Below, in pieces: positions 45,350 to 57,947 of a stretch of DNA of 64,000 nt. The stretch spans positions 21,351,258 to 21,415,257 of the forward strand of contig CM052354.1 of the NCBI GenBank assembly GCA_028551475.1. Reading direction: 5' to 3'. The translations under genes and the position numbers were made by a program. The first letter of the stretch is position 1. Each line of letters opens with the position of its first letter. Below the pieces are notes generated by a model that worked only from the letters and a program-made list of their open reading frames with translations, was not told the origin of the DNA and ran no database searches. This DNA is from Casuarina equisetifolia. Its lineage: Eukaryota > Streptophyta > Magnoliopsida > Fagales > Casuarinaceae.

Positions 45350-46610
45350 TCATGTTTCATGGACAACACCGTTGGTGCTGATCCAACTACATCCTGGTTG
45401 CTTCTTGACTTCTTTTTCCCTCATAAGCCATCTCAAAGCTGAGACATCACCCCAGCGACAATCACTTGCATATGCATTAGCCAACACCACGTAGCCACCA
45501 GAACTATAAGGTTCCACTTCAATAAGCTTTCTGGAAATATTTCGGGCCCAGTCGACTTTAGAGTGGACCAAGCTACCTCCAAGCAAAGCACCCCAGACAA
45601 ACTTATTGGGTTCAGAAGGCATTAAAAAAGCAACCTTTAGAGCTTCTTCGACAACGCCTACTCGTGCAAGGAGATCCAGTATAGCAAGCATAGTGTTCTA
45701 ATTCCGGGTAAACAGAAAACTTTGAAGTCATGTCAATGAAAATTTGGTGTCCCTTTTCAGCTAAACCTAAGTGACAGCATGCAAATAAAACACCAAGGAA
45801 AGTTCCACCATCAGGTTGTAAACCAAATTCTTGCATTTTTGAGAAAAGCCTCAATGCCTCCTCTCCCTCACCATAAGCTGCAAGACCCATAACCGTAGCA
45901 TTGAAGGAGACAACGTCCTTGGTGATCATCTGGACAAAAACCTTTTAGCTCTCTCCAAACTGCCACATTTGGAATACATATCAATAAATGCCGTAGCCAA
46001 CATTCTGTTTGATTCTATGATACCTTGAGATCCTTTGGAGTTCATATATTCATGCACCCATTTACCAAGATCTAAATCACCAATTTGAGCACAAGCTGAA
46101 AGCACAACTACCATTGTTACATGGTTAGGTTTCCTAGTGGGATCTGCCACCATCAGGCGGAATGTACTCAAAGCCTCCAAAGGGCAACCAATTTGAACAT
46201 ATGCACTAATCATGGCATTCCAAGGAAGCACACTTCTCTGAGTACCATCAGCAATTTTGTCAAAAATTTCCCTACTCTTCTCAATCTTTCCCCACTTTCC
46301 ATACAACTAGATAAGAGCAGTATTGACCGTGTCACGACCAGAATTCTTAAAATCAAGGTTTATGACAGCTTCTGCTAGAATAGTTACCCATTTCTTAATT
46401 TCTACAATCTTAAGGTTTGAACATGCGGATAAAACACTGACCAACATATCATTTTCCGGCTGCAACTTCATCTGAACCATTCTATGAAATAAAAATAAAA
46501 CCTCCGCAGTCTGACCTGACTTAGCATAACCAGCCAACAACGAAGTCCAACAACAAATCACTCCCTTGTCTGGTATTTCATCGAACACCTTACTCGCTGG
46601 ATCTTTAAAA
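45350..46610 (-). pseudogene. Pentatricopeptide repeat (PPR) protein pseudogene, E-type end
   Basis: Read on the minus strand, PPR motifs follow one another: VFDEIPDKGVICCWTSLLAG, WNAMISAYVQIGCPLEAL, FIDMYSKCGSLERAKR, SFNATVMGLAAYGEGEEAL. Then comes the E-type end with FVWGALLGG, YVVLANAYAS and KQPGCSWI. PPR proteins bind organelle RNA and act in editing or processing. A TAG (46,307-46,309) stands in the frame. A one-base frameshift near 45,940 follows GSLERAKR, and another lies near 45,685 before LDLLARVG. The 5' part of the gene is missing beyond about 46,610. Confidence 0.88.
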
Positions 46611-47479
46611 CTTTAAAACTCTTAGCATAAACTGCAAGAAAGCCATTGCATACAAACGAAACCTTTCTTTTTGTTTGGGAGTGTGGGTGGCGGTGGGAAC
46701 ACTGAATTAGGATTTTTGCTTTCTGTAACTATCGATCATAACAGTATTATGTGCCAGTAAATGTGAAGAGATTAAGGTTTGGAAATCCTTAAGCTTGTTG
46801 GAATTAAGTTGGCATAGATTATATCACCAAAAGGTAATGCTCGTGTGTCAGGAACAGCGAGGCTAAGATGTGGGCATTGATGTGAGTGTCAGGAATAGCA
46901 AAGGCTAAGCGGGAACCTTAGCTGGCTGCCAGAGGGTAAAGTGGGTGTTGACGTCTACTTGTCCCATCCATTTTAAGGTTTTAAAACAAAACAACAAGCA
47001 CCCTCGTCGTGGGAAAGTGTGGAGCTCTGCTCTAATGAATGAAACTTAATTTTCAAAACTTATACGAAGAGAGAGGGAGATGGCGATGGAGATGAAGATA
47101 TTTACTATCATACACGAACGAGGGCGGCTCTGTCTTCTAAAAGAGCAGGACCAGAGAGAGTCTTCCGTCATCTCTTTTCTCCTTTTCCCTTACAGGTCCA
47201 TTCCTTCTTTTTTTCTATTATTTCTTTCCTCTTTTTATCACCTGTCGACCTATTCCCTCATTTATCTCTTTTCAAATGTCTAACTTCACTTTTCAATTCT
47301 CACGCGAAGGAAGTAGTCAGTACATCAAAATTGTATTTAACTTTCTCTTGGCGAGGGAAAAAGAGAGAACAGAAAAGAATACGTGGGACCCGAACTTTTA
47401 ACATACCACATGGCCTCAAAGACAGACAAGTCTTTCTCTCTCACTCATGATGGCATCCAACCATCATGAGGGTGACCTT
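46611..47479. other. Non-coding stretch
   Basis: A short internal duplication lies near 46,850-46,910 (GTCAGGAAyAGC...GGCTAAG). I see no gene. Confidence 0.45.
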
Positions 47480-47870
47480 AAGAAGAGAGGAGAGAGGAGA
47501 GAGGAGAGAGAAGAAATTATGTGCGGTCAAGTTCCCATGTGTTTCCTGCGGGAACTCTGCATAGGTGAAGTGAAGGCCCGGCACCTGCCCATTCCCACGC
47601 CCCCTCCCCTGCTTCCCTGGGCGCGCCTATAAATATTCCACACGGAGCTTAAACATCCTCGAACTTAAGTACTGTCTATCTATCAAGCTTCCAACTTTTT
47701 CTGAACTTAAAAACTCTTTCGAACTTCCAACTTTTTCCGCTCAACCTCCTCTCTCAATCTCTTACCAACGATGGCTCGCTCTCTCTCTCTCTCTCTAAAG
47801 GTCTACTGCTACTTAGCCTGCTCAGCCTGTTCTGGGCAGGCCCAGCAATAGCAGGTTATACCAATTTTTT
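47480..47870 (+). pseudogene. Promoter and 5' end of an unidentified secreted-protein gene
   Basis: CCTATAAATA near 47,627 and a leader shared with 36,175-36,511 precede an ATG at 47,771. After a CT repeat, a frame reads LLLLSLLSLFWAGPAIAGYT, which looks like a signal peptide with its cleavage region. The ATG is in another frame, and the CT repeat between them is a likely place for a slippage shift. Nothing recognisable follows, so it is probably a gene stump. Confidence 0.35.
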
Positions 47871-48143
47871 ATGGTTCGTTTTATCTCTCTCTTTACATAT
47901 AAGTTCTAATCGTAATGCATTTTCTATAGATAAGTCAAAGCCTAATTAAATATCATTTAAAAATTTAAATGATTCCAAGTTGACGGAGGTTGTAGAGTTA
48001 GCTGTTAATGCGTCCAGAGCTATTTCAAACTTATTAAGGTTTGAATTTGTAAATTACGTTTTTAAGATATTATTTTTTATATATGTTCTTTTTAATTTTA
48101 TAAGACTTAAATTATACAAATATTTAGTGGTTTGATGAAATAT

Positions 48144-48648
48144 TCAAGTACTTCGCCGACAAGTAATTGATTTATTTAATCTTTTGTTTGGATTTGATTT
48201 GTGTTATGCACGAGAAAGCAAGGTTTTGATTGATATAATAGCAATGTTGAAGGTTTTTATTCTTATTTTTACTTTGCTTTCTCTTATGCATTTGAACAGT
48301 TCCGATAAAGTGTTAAGGGAAGCGGTTGCAAAACTCCCATTGCTAGAGGAGCTTGACATCTCATATTGTTCATTTTCGAAAGGAACTCTTGAAGCTATAG
48401 GCTGCTGTTGCCAACTTCTGAAAACGCTTAAACTCAATAGCTACGGCGTCAATTGTTACCCCAACTTAGAGACGGAGGCCTTTGCAATTGCACAACATGT
48501 GCATGAACTACAACATTTGAAGCTCGTTGGAAATAATTTAAGAGATGATGGCTTGCAGGCCATACTAGATGGTTGTCCTCACCTTGAATCACTTGACATT
48601 CATTGGAATGAATACGTGGCTCTGCCAGGGACTGGAAAAAAAGAATGA
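48144..48648 (+). pseudogene. SKIP19-like F-box/LRR gene fragment, left arm of an inverted repeat
   Basis: On the plus strand a remnant of the exon 1 end (TACTTCGCCGACAA), an intron and the LRR exon are present. The LRR exon reads LPLLEELDISYCSFSKGTLE, HELQHLKLVGNNLRDDGLQA and GCPHLESLDIHWNEYVALPG. Compared with the right arm, about 45 bp are missing near 48,300 (KLKHLRLVRCFNISDE lost). There is no F-box. The arm ends next to its own mirror image after about 20-30 bp. Confidence 0.88.
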
Positions 48649-49439
48649 AAAAAAGAATTAATCCGTTCAACATATCTTTTTTCCAGAGTCCCTGGCAGAG
48701 CCACGTATTCATTCCAATGAATGTCAAGTGATTCAAGGTGAGGACAACCATCTAGTATGGCCTTCAAGCCATCATCTCTCAAATTATTTCCAACGAGCTT
48801 CAAGTGTTGTAGTTCATGCACATGTTGTGCAATTGCAAAGGCCTTCGTCTCTAAGTTGGGGTAACGATTGAGGCCGTAGCTGTTGAGTTTAAGCGTTTTC
48901 AGAAGTTGGCAACAGTGGCCTATAGCTTCAAGAGTTCCTTTCGAGAATTTACAATATGAGATGTCAAGCTCCTCTAGTAATGGGAGTTTTGCAACCGCTT
49001 CCCCTAACACTTCATCGGAAATGTTGAAGCAACGTACAAGTCGAAGGTGTTTAAGCTTACTTGAACTATTCAAATGCATAAGAGAAAAGCAAAGTAAGAA
49101 TAAGGATAAAAACCTTCAACGTTGCGATTATATCAATCAAAACCTTACTTTATCGTGCATACCACAAATCAAATCCAAACAAGAGATGAAATAAATCGAC
49201 TACCTGTCGGCGATGTACTTGAGGAGCTCGTCGGTGCCTATGCACTCCGCATTGATATCGACTAACTGGCCACAACTGCGATCAATGGCAGCCCAGCACA
49301 GCTGCGTCTGCTGCCTGAGCTGGGAGTCACTCAACCACGAGTTTTCGGGACTGCTTATGTTCACAGAGTGCGACGTCGATGGCTCCTTACGATGGGGGAG
49401 GGAGGATGGGACTGGAGGAGAGAGAGAACACTCTTTCAT
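48600..49439 (-). pseudogene. SKIP19-like F-box/LRR gene, right arm of an inverted repeat, F-box lost
   Basis: On the minus strand, an exon at 49,439-49,200 reads AAIDRSCGQLVDINAE then GTDELLKYIADR, followed by a GT donor. After an intron, the LRR exon (to 48,600) carries LRLVRCFNISDEVLGEAVAK, LEELDISYCKFSKGTLEAIG and DGCPHLESLDIHWNEYVAL. In the SKIP19 family an F-box precedes KEPS. Here that part is replaced by an unrelated start (MKECSLSPPV), so SKP1 docking is lost. The LRR part is undamaged and ends LEKRYVERI, as in the family. Confidence 0.85.
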
Positions 49440-52400
49440 GTTTCCTTTTAAGGAAACAATGCCAGCATTGCTTTAAGGAAACAATGCCCCGCCTGTTTGC
49501 TGTCTTCTTTGTTCCTCGGAATAAGAGACTGATCCTTCTCCATCTTCGAAACATTCTAAACAGAGCAAGAGATCAGAGTGTCCTCTCTCTCGTGCTGAGT
49601 GTAATAAAGCTCTCTCTCTCTCGTGCAGAGCGTCCATCCTCCCTCGCCATTTTCCCTCTTGACGTCATCAGTTCCTGCAAAAGCAATCGTGCTTTCCTCG
49701 TAAGGAAAGCAATGAATGGTCCTCAGCGACTACAACCACTCAGATGTCATACGCATTCATAGCTGTTGTTAATGCTCTAACAGCATTTATAGACGTTGTC
49801 ACTAATCTAACAAATGGTTTGAATGTTAAAATCTTAGAATAAATTCATAACCATTATAAATACCCAGCAACTCAAGAATTAAGCTCAGCATAGAACAACA
49901 GCCTATGGTTCCCTAATTGGGGAAAACCACGGTTTTTTAAATCTAAAAGAAAAAATCTCGTATTTGGTATTATAAAAACGTCACAAACATTAAAAATACA
50001 TAAATCATTTATAATTTTTCTTTTCAGGCAAATCTGAAGTGCAAAGTTGGATGATTGTAGTTTTTAACAAAAAGCTTGTAGTTTGTCAAAATTCACTTCA
50101 TTATTCACTTTTTATAGGCAAAACAAGACAATTCACATTACTTGTTGAAAAGTCCATTTATCACTAACTTCTATCACTGACACGTGTATACCGTGAGACC
50201 CAGCAATGAAGGTTCCTTTTCTGGTCCAATAACCTAAAGCCTAGTGATAACAGAAAATTATAAGAATTAACACTAGCACTTCTATGTTTTGTCTAGTAAA
50301 TCGTGTTAAGATGGGATTTAACAAAGAATAAATCATTATGTATGCATGATAAACAGTGTATATACAACTTCTAATTTTCACTGTTATTTAATTGACTTGC
50401 AATATTTACAGTTTGTTATAAAAAAAAATGCACGTAAGAATTAGGTGACGAAACACCCAAAAAAAATAAAAATAAACCATGATGCAGAAAAAGTTTAGCA
50501 TTTTGACTCATACTTATGTATTGTCTATCTTTATAGCCTTATTGTGTGGTTGGATGCCATTGCTGGATATGATGATAAAAAGTCAAGTATTTTGAGGGAT
50601 ACCCTAATTTATTGTTTGTCTCTAGAAAGTGAAGTTGTGCCAACTCGTGGGTAGATCATTGTAACTGATAAAAAATCATTGGCTTGTAGCACTAATATTA
50701 ACTGTTTTAATAGCCTCGGCTTCCCCAACAAACACTCCAAGCATCACCTGCTAGGAGAAAAGGTGGATACCCGCGGATGCAGCAGCCGTCACGCCATCTT
50801 ATTTGATATGCTTGAATCCGGGTAGAGAGGAAGGTTCTCGTTGATTCCTAGCAAGTTTGATATTAACTCAAGGATGAGTACTCCATACCAAAGCTTGACC
50901 ATAGGATTAAGTGCCACCCTGAAAAGATACGAAAATCAACTGTTATTAACATAATCTACAACTGTTGTCTAACCAATAAGGTCTTCATTTCTCAAGGTGT
51001 CTAAAATCTGAATTACCTAGCCAGGTAGCTTGTTTTTCATGCATCACAACGGTGGTAGAACATTCAATTTATGCTATTCTTAATTCCAGAGAACATTATG
51101 AAGCATTGTGGAAAAAACTTGGTGGCTAGTCATACAATTTACTAAGATGGGAGAGAGAATGCTCCTATGAGGTACGACATGGAATTTGCATAACATCCAT
51201 ATGATAACGTGAGTACATGCAAAAATCAACCTTTTTCTTTGTTCCTTTGTACCTGCGAAAACAAGCATAGGTACGAAAAAGCAGTGATATAGTGTCGAAA
51301 TGTGTAGTCTAACTAATACCCAGTCCTGCCTTCACTAGAGAAAAGGAAACGCGGTAGGATGCCAAAGTTAACTTCTTTGATCTAGTAAACTTTTTTCCCC
51401 TGTTCTGAAGCTGTACAGCGAGGCTGCCCTATTGAGTCTAAGAAGTGATTCTTTCGGTGCCTATTTTATTTGCGACAGATGCCCACTTCTTTGTGCAGGA
51501 AAAGTAGCAAAATATTTATAAGCTGCGATAGATGTAACAAGTATAATCTTCTTTATCTGTGCATGACAATAAAGGTGGATTCTACCCTTCTATGTTTTCT
51601 TCTCTGTTTGGTTGTACTTCAGCGAATCTATTTGTTCTGGTCCGTATAAACCCTCACATTTTATTGTCAGTTTGATGGGTGGGCTTCCAACCGCAGGAAT
51701 TACAGCATGAATGTATGTCTACTGAATGATTGAAAGTTACAACTTCTCGAAAAGCGAGAAGCTTTCCTTAGGATTTTGGATGTTTGTGGAGGTTCTAGTA
51801 GAATTAGCGAAAGATCTAGCAGTCGGTGCTGTGCTTACTTCCTCCATGGTCGAACTTGCTTCTAGGCAGGTGCGAGGTTGGCTGAGATTATGTACTGGTT
51901 AACGAGGCTTTCTGCCATTTTAAGCACAATAAATCTCTAATTCGAGAAGCACTAAAAAGGAACAAACGGAGAGATGTCATTAATTAGCTCTACCTTTTAG
52001 ACTCTGCTTAATCAGAGAAGCAAAATAAGTTTATATTGAGGAATGCCTTCAACTTTATGATTGGAGAGATCAGCACCTGTGATTTTTTGATATGATTGCG
52101 ACTCAGTTTTCGAAAACGGCAAAGCACCAGTAGGAGTAGGTGTACAATAACTGTGTACTAGCCACCCGAGCCACGTGACAAATGCAATACAGCTGAGACC
52201 ATGCAGTCATAGTACTAATTGAAAACGGAATCTATAATCTAACGACGTGGTATCAAACCACTGAAAATCTGAAACGTGGATGTTTACAAAAGCCAAAAGT
52301 ACACGCCGTCTGCCTCTTGTTGCGCCTGAACCATGTTGGTTTCGTCTAGCATCTGTTTCTTTTAAAACATTTGTTTTCATCCTGCCAGGCTAGGGATACA

Positions 52401-52792
52401 TGCTGAAATGTCGGGGGAAAGCAATGTCGTTTTAGTATGAGATTTGAACGAAAACAAGTTGAAGCAAGCCCTACACTTGTTCTTCTTCGTAGACTGAAAA
52501 CCCAACTAAAAGACGGAAAAATCAACCTTCAAATAGATTGCAAAGCTCCTGAGATTTCAGAGTCCAAAATTGTTATATTTTCCATGGGAAAGGAGCGTTC
52601 AAAAAACTCATTAAAATCTAAACATTTGTTCCCAAAATACAACCCTAAACTGATGCCGCGGAACACATAGCGTCCATCTACGTTCCTTAAAGATGGGGCT
52701 TAACTTGACCCCTTAAAAAGAGAGTTTAATTTAATGCGAGTCAAGGAGTCTTTGTGGTCTTTCTGGGTGCACATTGTTAGCATTTGAATACA
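49440..52792. other. Mostly non-coding stretch
   Basis: I see no full gene. A possible terminal exon lies at 50,789-50,918 on the minus strand and is listed separately. A 77-codon frame at 52,437-52,670 has no recognisable family. Confidence 0.45.
50789..50918 (-). CDS. Possible terminal exon, unidentified
   Basis: On the minus strand a good acceptor (CGTATCTTTTCAG) precedes 43 open codons. They read VALNPMVKLWYGVLILELIS and then LLGINENLPLYP, ending in TGA at 50,791-50,789. The hydrophobic start suggests a membrane protein. No companion exon is seen within 2 kb upstream, and I cannot name a family. Confidence 0.22.
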
Positions 52793-52797
52793 ATAAG

Positions 52798-53054
52798 TCT
52801 TAGAAACCAAACCGGATCATATAAGAGGTTATAGCACGAAATCAGGTGAAAAACTTCTTTCTATACACTTGCTCAAAGAAAACATACAAAGCCGTCTGAA
52901 GGAATAATAGGCACCGGCGAATCGCCGGTGCCCACGAATGGGCTAGGTTAAACCTAGCCCATCTCACAAACAATTGGGCCTAAGGCCCTAATTACAATAA
53001 ATGAATGAAAACGGGCCTAATGCCCAATACAACAAAAAGTAACAAATATTAACA
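52798..53054 (-). repeat. 3' LTR of Copia B, with three palindromes
   Basis: 257 bp. Perfect palindromes with odd centres lie at 52,911-52,931 (arms GCACCGGCG), 52,940-52,960 (arms GGGCTAGGTT) and 52,976-52,988 (arms GGGCCT). Confidence 0.93.
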
Positions 53055-53061
53055 ACCCCCC

Positions 53062-56000
53062 TCAAGCTGGTGATTTGTACACATCAAATACACCAAGTTT
53101 GGAAAGAAGATAATTATGCTGTCTACTACCCAAGGCTTTGGTAAGCAGGTCGACAGGCTGATCATGAGTCCGGATACTACGAGTCTGAATTAAGCCCCAT
53201 TGTTGTTTCTCACGAATAAAGTGACAGTCGATCTCAATATGTTTGGTCCGCTCATGAAATATGGGATTGTTCGCAATGTGGACAGCTGCTTCATTATCAC
53301 AATAAAGAGGAATGGGCCGAGGGACAATCACCCATAAATCACTGAGGAGACCATGGAGCCAAACAATTTCACAGACAGTGGTGGCCATGGCTCGATATTC
53401 TGCCTCTGAAGATGATCGAGAAACTGTAGCTTGTTTCTTGGTCCGCCAAGAAATCAAGGAACCACCCAGCTTAATGCAAAAGCCGGTGAGAGAACGCCGC
53501 GACATAGGGCAAATGACCCAATCTGAATCACAGAACCTTGTTAACCGAAAATCCTTGTGAGAAGGCATGAAGATCCCTAATCCTGGAGTGCCTTTCAGAT
53601 ATTTAACAATTTTAAAGGCCATATCCATATGAGAGGATTTGGGAGCATGCATAAACTGGCTAAGGATCTGAACTGGATAGTTAATGTCGGGCCGAGTATG
53701 AGTAAGATAAATCAGACACCCAAGAAGTCGTTGATAAGGACCCAAATCAGTCAGGAGAGGGTCATCCACAGAAACTGGTGTGCTCTCATCAAAGTCTGAA
53801 GAAGTAATCTTAAGATTTTGATCCATGGGAATTTTACAAGGCCGTGCTCCAGAGAGGCTAGCTTCTGAAACCAACTCCAAAGCGTACTTGCGCTGACTGA
53901 GACAAATACCACTCGCGGACCAAGCAATCTCAATTCCAAGAAAGTATTTAGCTTGACCCAAATCTTTCATATGGAATCTGGAGGAAAGATGAGTTTTTAC
54001 CTGTGCTATGGCCGATTCACTGTTACCAGTAATCAGCATGTCATCAACATAAAGCAAGACAGCAACAATAGTGGAGCGACGCCGGAGGGTAAACAAAGCA
54101 TAATCATGCCAAGATTGGCGAAAACCAGCTTCTAGGAGAGCAGCTGTAAACTTGGCGTACCATTGCCTCGATGCCTGCTTAAGTCCATAAATAGACTTGA
54201 GTAAACGACAGACCTTAGGGGAATCTGTGGGGGAAGTCTTGATCCCTGGAGGTAGAGACATGTACACCTCCTCATGCAAGTCACCATGGAGGAAGGCGTT
54301 ATGAACATCCATCTAATGTAGTGGCCAATGAAACATAGAAGCTAAAGACATGATGCATCGAATGGTGACCATTTTAGCCACTGGTGAGAAAGTTTCTTCA
54401 TAATCAATGCCATAACGTTGAGTGTAACCTTTGGCTACAAGACGAGCCTTATACCTCTCAATGGATCCATCCGCATGGTACTTAATCTTATAAACCCATC
54501 GACAATCAATTAGTTTGCGACCCGGGGGCAAAGGAACCAACATCCAAGTCTTATTAGCCTCCAATGCATGAAGTTCATTGACCATAGCATCAATCCAGCG
54601 AGGATCACGAATGGCCTCATGATAATAGTGTGGTTCCTGAATAGAGGAAATGGAGGCAATAAAGGCACGATGTGTGGGAGACAAATTGTCGAGAGTCACA
54701 AAACGAGAGATAGAATATGGAATATCACTAGGACTGGGGGGACTGATAGCATATACATGATTACAATGATAGTCTTGAGTCCAAATGGGTGGTCTAGCCT
54801 CTCGCTGTGAACGACGAACAGGTTGTGCGGGTGTGGCTGGAATGACCGCTGTGGGAGTGTCTACAATGGGCGAATCACTAGGGATGACATCCGTAGGTGA
54901 GTCTATGATGGGTGAACACACAATATCAACATCAAAAGGAATAGATGGAGGAGGTGAATAAGGTGAAGTGAAAGAAGGAGATGCGTCAGGGAGAACCGGG
55001 TCAGAGACAGACTAGGGACTTACTGATGGAACTGAAACTGAACTCGGCTCTAAAGAGGAAAAAGACTGGTCTTCAGCAAGGGAAGTAGCTGACAGAGAGG
55101 GCACAAGCTGAGAAAAGGGAAAAACAGATTCATGAAAGACAACATCCCTAACAACCAAGAAATTACGAGTGGCAAGGTCAAGAACTCGATAACCCTTTTG
55201 GGACGAAGGGTAACCCATAAATACACAAGCCACAGCACGTGGGGCAAATTTATCTCCACGTGGTATGACTGCAGCATAACAAAGACAGCCAAAAACTCGA
55301 AGGTGAGATATGCAAGGAGGTTTCCCAAAAAGAACATCAAACGGTGTTTTCCCATCTAAGACAGGAGTAGGGAGGCGGTTTATAATATGGGTGGCGGTCA
55401 AAACACACTCTCCCCAATACCTCACTGGAACATCAGCTTGAAAACGCAAGGCTCGTGCAACATCGAGAATATGGCGATGTTTGCGCTCAACAACACCGTT
55501 CTGCTGAGGTGTGTAGACACAAGAACTCTCATGATGGACTCCACAAAGCTCAAGAAAGGAAATACACTCATGACTAAAAAACTCGGAACCATTGTCAGAG
55601 CGTACTCGACGAACTCTAGAACGGAATTGGGTTTTAACCATGGCAAAGAAGGAGCGCAAGAAAAGCAAAGCTTGACTTTTGTAACGCATAAGAAAAACCC
55701 AAGTCCCTCGTGAAAAATCATCAACAATGGTCAAAAAGTAACGAGAGCCATCATGATTAAGGGTGCGATGGGGCCCCCAGATATCAACAATTGCACTAAT
55801 TCAAAAATAGAACTAGTACGCGAGGTGCTAGTAGAAAAAGGAAGGCGTGTCTGTTTAGCCAGGGGACAAATGGGGCAAAAGGAACTAAAAGATTTATAAC
55901 ATGAAGAATGGCCAAAACAACAGTGCCAAAGAGTTTCTTGATTACTTAAAACATCATTCTTAAACATAGAGTTTTGACAAGCATTAGCTCTCTTAGGAGC

Positions 56001-57655
56001 ATTACAAACAAGAGTTTTAACAATGGAAGAAACAACATCTGCTGTGGCATCCGTCGGTGACACTAGATGATATAGGCGACGCTCAACCCTGCCCAGCCCC
56101 AGTATTGTCCCAGTCAAATGGTCCTGGAAGAAACAAAAATGTGGATAAAAGGTAACGAGACAAGAACTGTCACGGGTAAACTTTGCAACTGACAAAAGTT
56201 TGCATTTAAAGGAAGGTACATACAATACGTCATAGAGTATGACAGAGGGGGAGATACGAACAGTGCCAACATGGGTTACAACCACACTACTATTATCAGG
56301 TAATGTGACAGAAATGGGGTTCGATGCATAAGGCCTAATGTTCTCCATGCATGTGAGGTCACAAGTAATGTGATCACTAGCTCCAGAATCAATAAGCCAA
56401 TCAGAGGTACATAAATTCGACAAAGGAGAAACAGTACCTGCAGAAATAGTACCTGCAAAGGTCCCTGTAGGCTCGGAAGGTCCAAAGCGACTAAGAAGCT
56501 GGACAACCTGCTGGTATTGCTTAGGGGAAAGACTCTGACCAGCTGGTCTAGGTGCCTCAACTGATGCCACACTACTAACAGGTGGGGGAGGTCGATCCTC
56601 AGAATCAGTGCCAACGGCATGTGCGGTGCGACCACCGCCCTTCTTTTGATTCCTAGGCCCAGTAAAAGGTGGCCTAGAAGAAGAAGGCCGAGTAGGGGGA
56701 GGCCTAGCAGAATGAGGCTTATCTGGAAAACCAATCTACTGATAACACCAATCTTTGGTGTGTCCTGAACGTTTACAATGATCACAGAAAAAAGGAGACA
56801 ATCCTTGTCCTGATCCAGCAGAAGGGGATGATCGAGAATACCCTGAAGTAGTCGACAAAAGATCTCGCGGACTGTTTCCAAACCCCCCTCCAGATGACAA
56901 GGGAGCCTTAACACTGAATGCCTGCAGATATGTTCTCCCACTATCAACATGTAGGCTTCTCTGATGCTCCTCATTAACAACTTGCTGAAAAACCTCATCA
57001 AGAGAAGGCATAGTACTGCGAGAAGTAATGTTACTCCTCACTGTAGCATAAGAAGACTGGAGGCCAAGCAAAAAACGCATAACACGTCGAGTATCCTGTT
57101 GTTTGCTAGAAGAACTGGATAATTACATGGACACTTATTGCACTGATTACATTGGGTTACAAGCAAGCACTTATCTAGTTCCGCCCATAAGTCTGAGAGA
57201 CGAGAGAAATACTTAGCAACTGACTCATGGGGTTGTTGTTTCACTTCAGAAATTCGCTGCTCTAAATCATACTGACGTGTTCCAGTTACTTGAGAATATC
57301 GTGTCTCAAGTAGTTTCCAAGCAACAGAAGCATCAGAACAAAGAGAAATAGCATTGGCAAGCTCAGGAGATACCAAATTCATCAACCAAGAGAGAACAAT
57401 CAAATTACATTTATCCCACAAACCAACATAAGGATCACTAGCATCAGGCCTAGGAAATTTCCCATTGATAAGATCGATCTTATCTCTAGATCCAAGTGCA
57501 ATTAGCATTTTACGTTTCCAAGTGAAATAATCGGCAGGACCAGTAAGCAGTTGAGGAACTAAAATAGCCGTAGATACATCTCCAGGGGCCAGGAGCAAAG
57601 TGGCCGAAACTAAAGGGGGTGTTCCAAGTAGAGATGTTTCTGAACTAGAACTCAT
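53062..57655 (-). pseudogene. Copia B gag-pol, broken
   Basis: Gag likely starts at the ATG at 57,655 (MSSSSETSLLG). One zinc knuckle (CDHCKRSGHTKDWC) lies near 56,750-56,790 and the protease motif DSGASDH near 56,370. The integrase has CPICPLAKQT, then VRSDNGSEF and NGVVERKHRH. The reverse transcriptase has YVDDM near 54,030. RNase H ends at 53,062. I see five lesions: frame changes near 57,080-57,120 and 55,790, and stops at 56,736-56,738, 55,012-55,014 and 54,313-54,315. The last splits the reverse transcriptase just before MDVHNAF. The damage is lighter than in element A, in line with closer LTRs. Confidence 0.92.
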
Positions 57656-57947
57656 AGTGACAGAGCTAGGATCCGGTGAAAGATAGAACCTTGTTTTCGC
57701 CAGAATGGAGAAAAGAAGAGTTGCTGGGGAAAGAACAGCCCCGTCCGTATAGAGAAAGAAGGAAATAGAAGCTACAAATGGTGTTTTGAGAGTGAAAAAT
57801 GGAGATGTGGAGGAGCGAAGCAGAGAGACGAAGCTCACTGTACCGGAGTAGCTCAGGAAGGCGGCGCCGGTGAAGGAAAAACGGAGGAAAAGAGCTCCGG
57901 TGAGAGAAGCGGTGCGTTTTACGCCTCTGTGAATGAGGAAGAAGAAT

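Noticed and set aside
54568..55713. Plus-strand ORFs inside Copia B
   Set aside because: They are antisense shadows of the integrase and reverse transcriptase frames.
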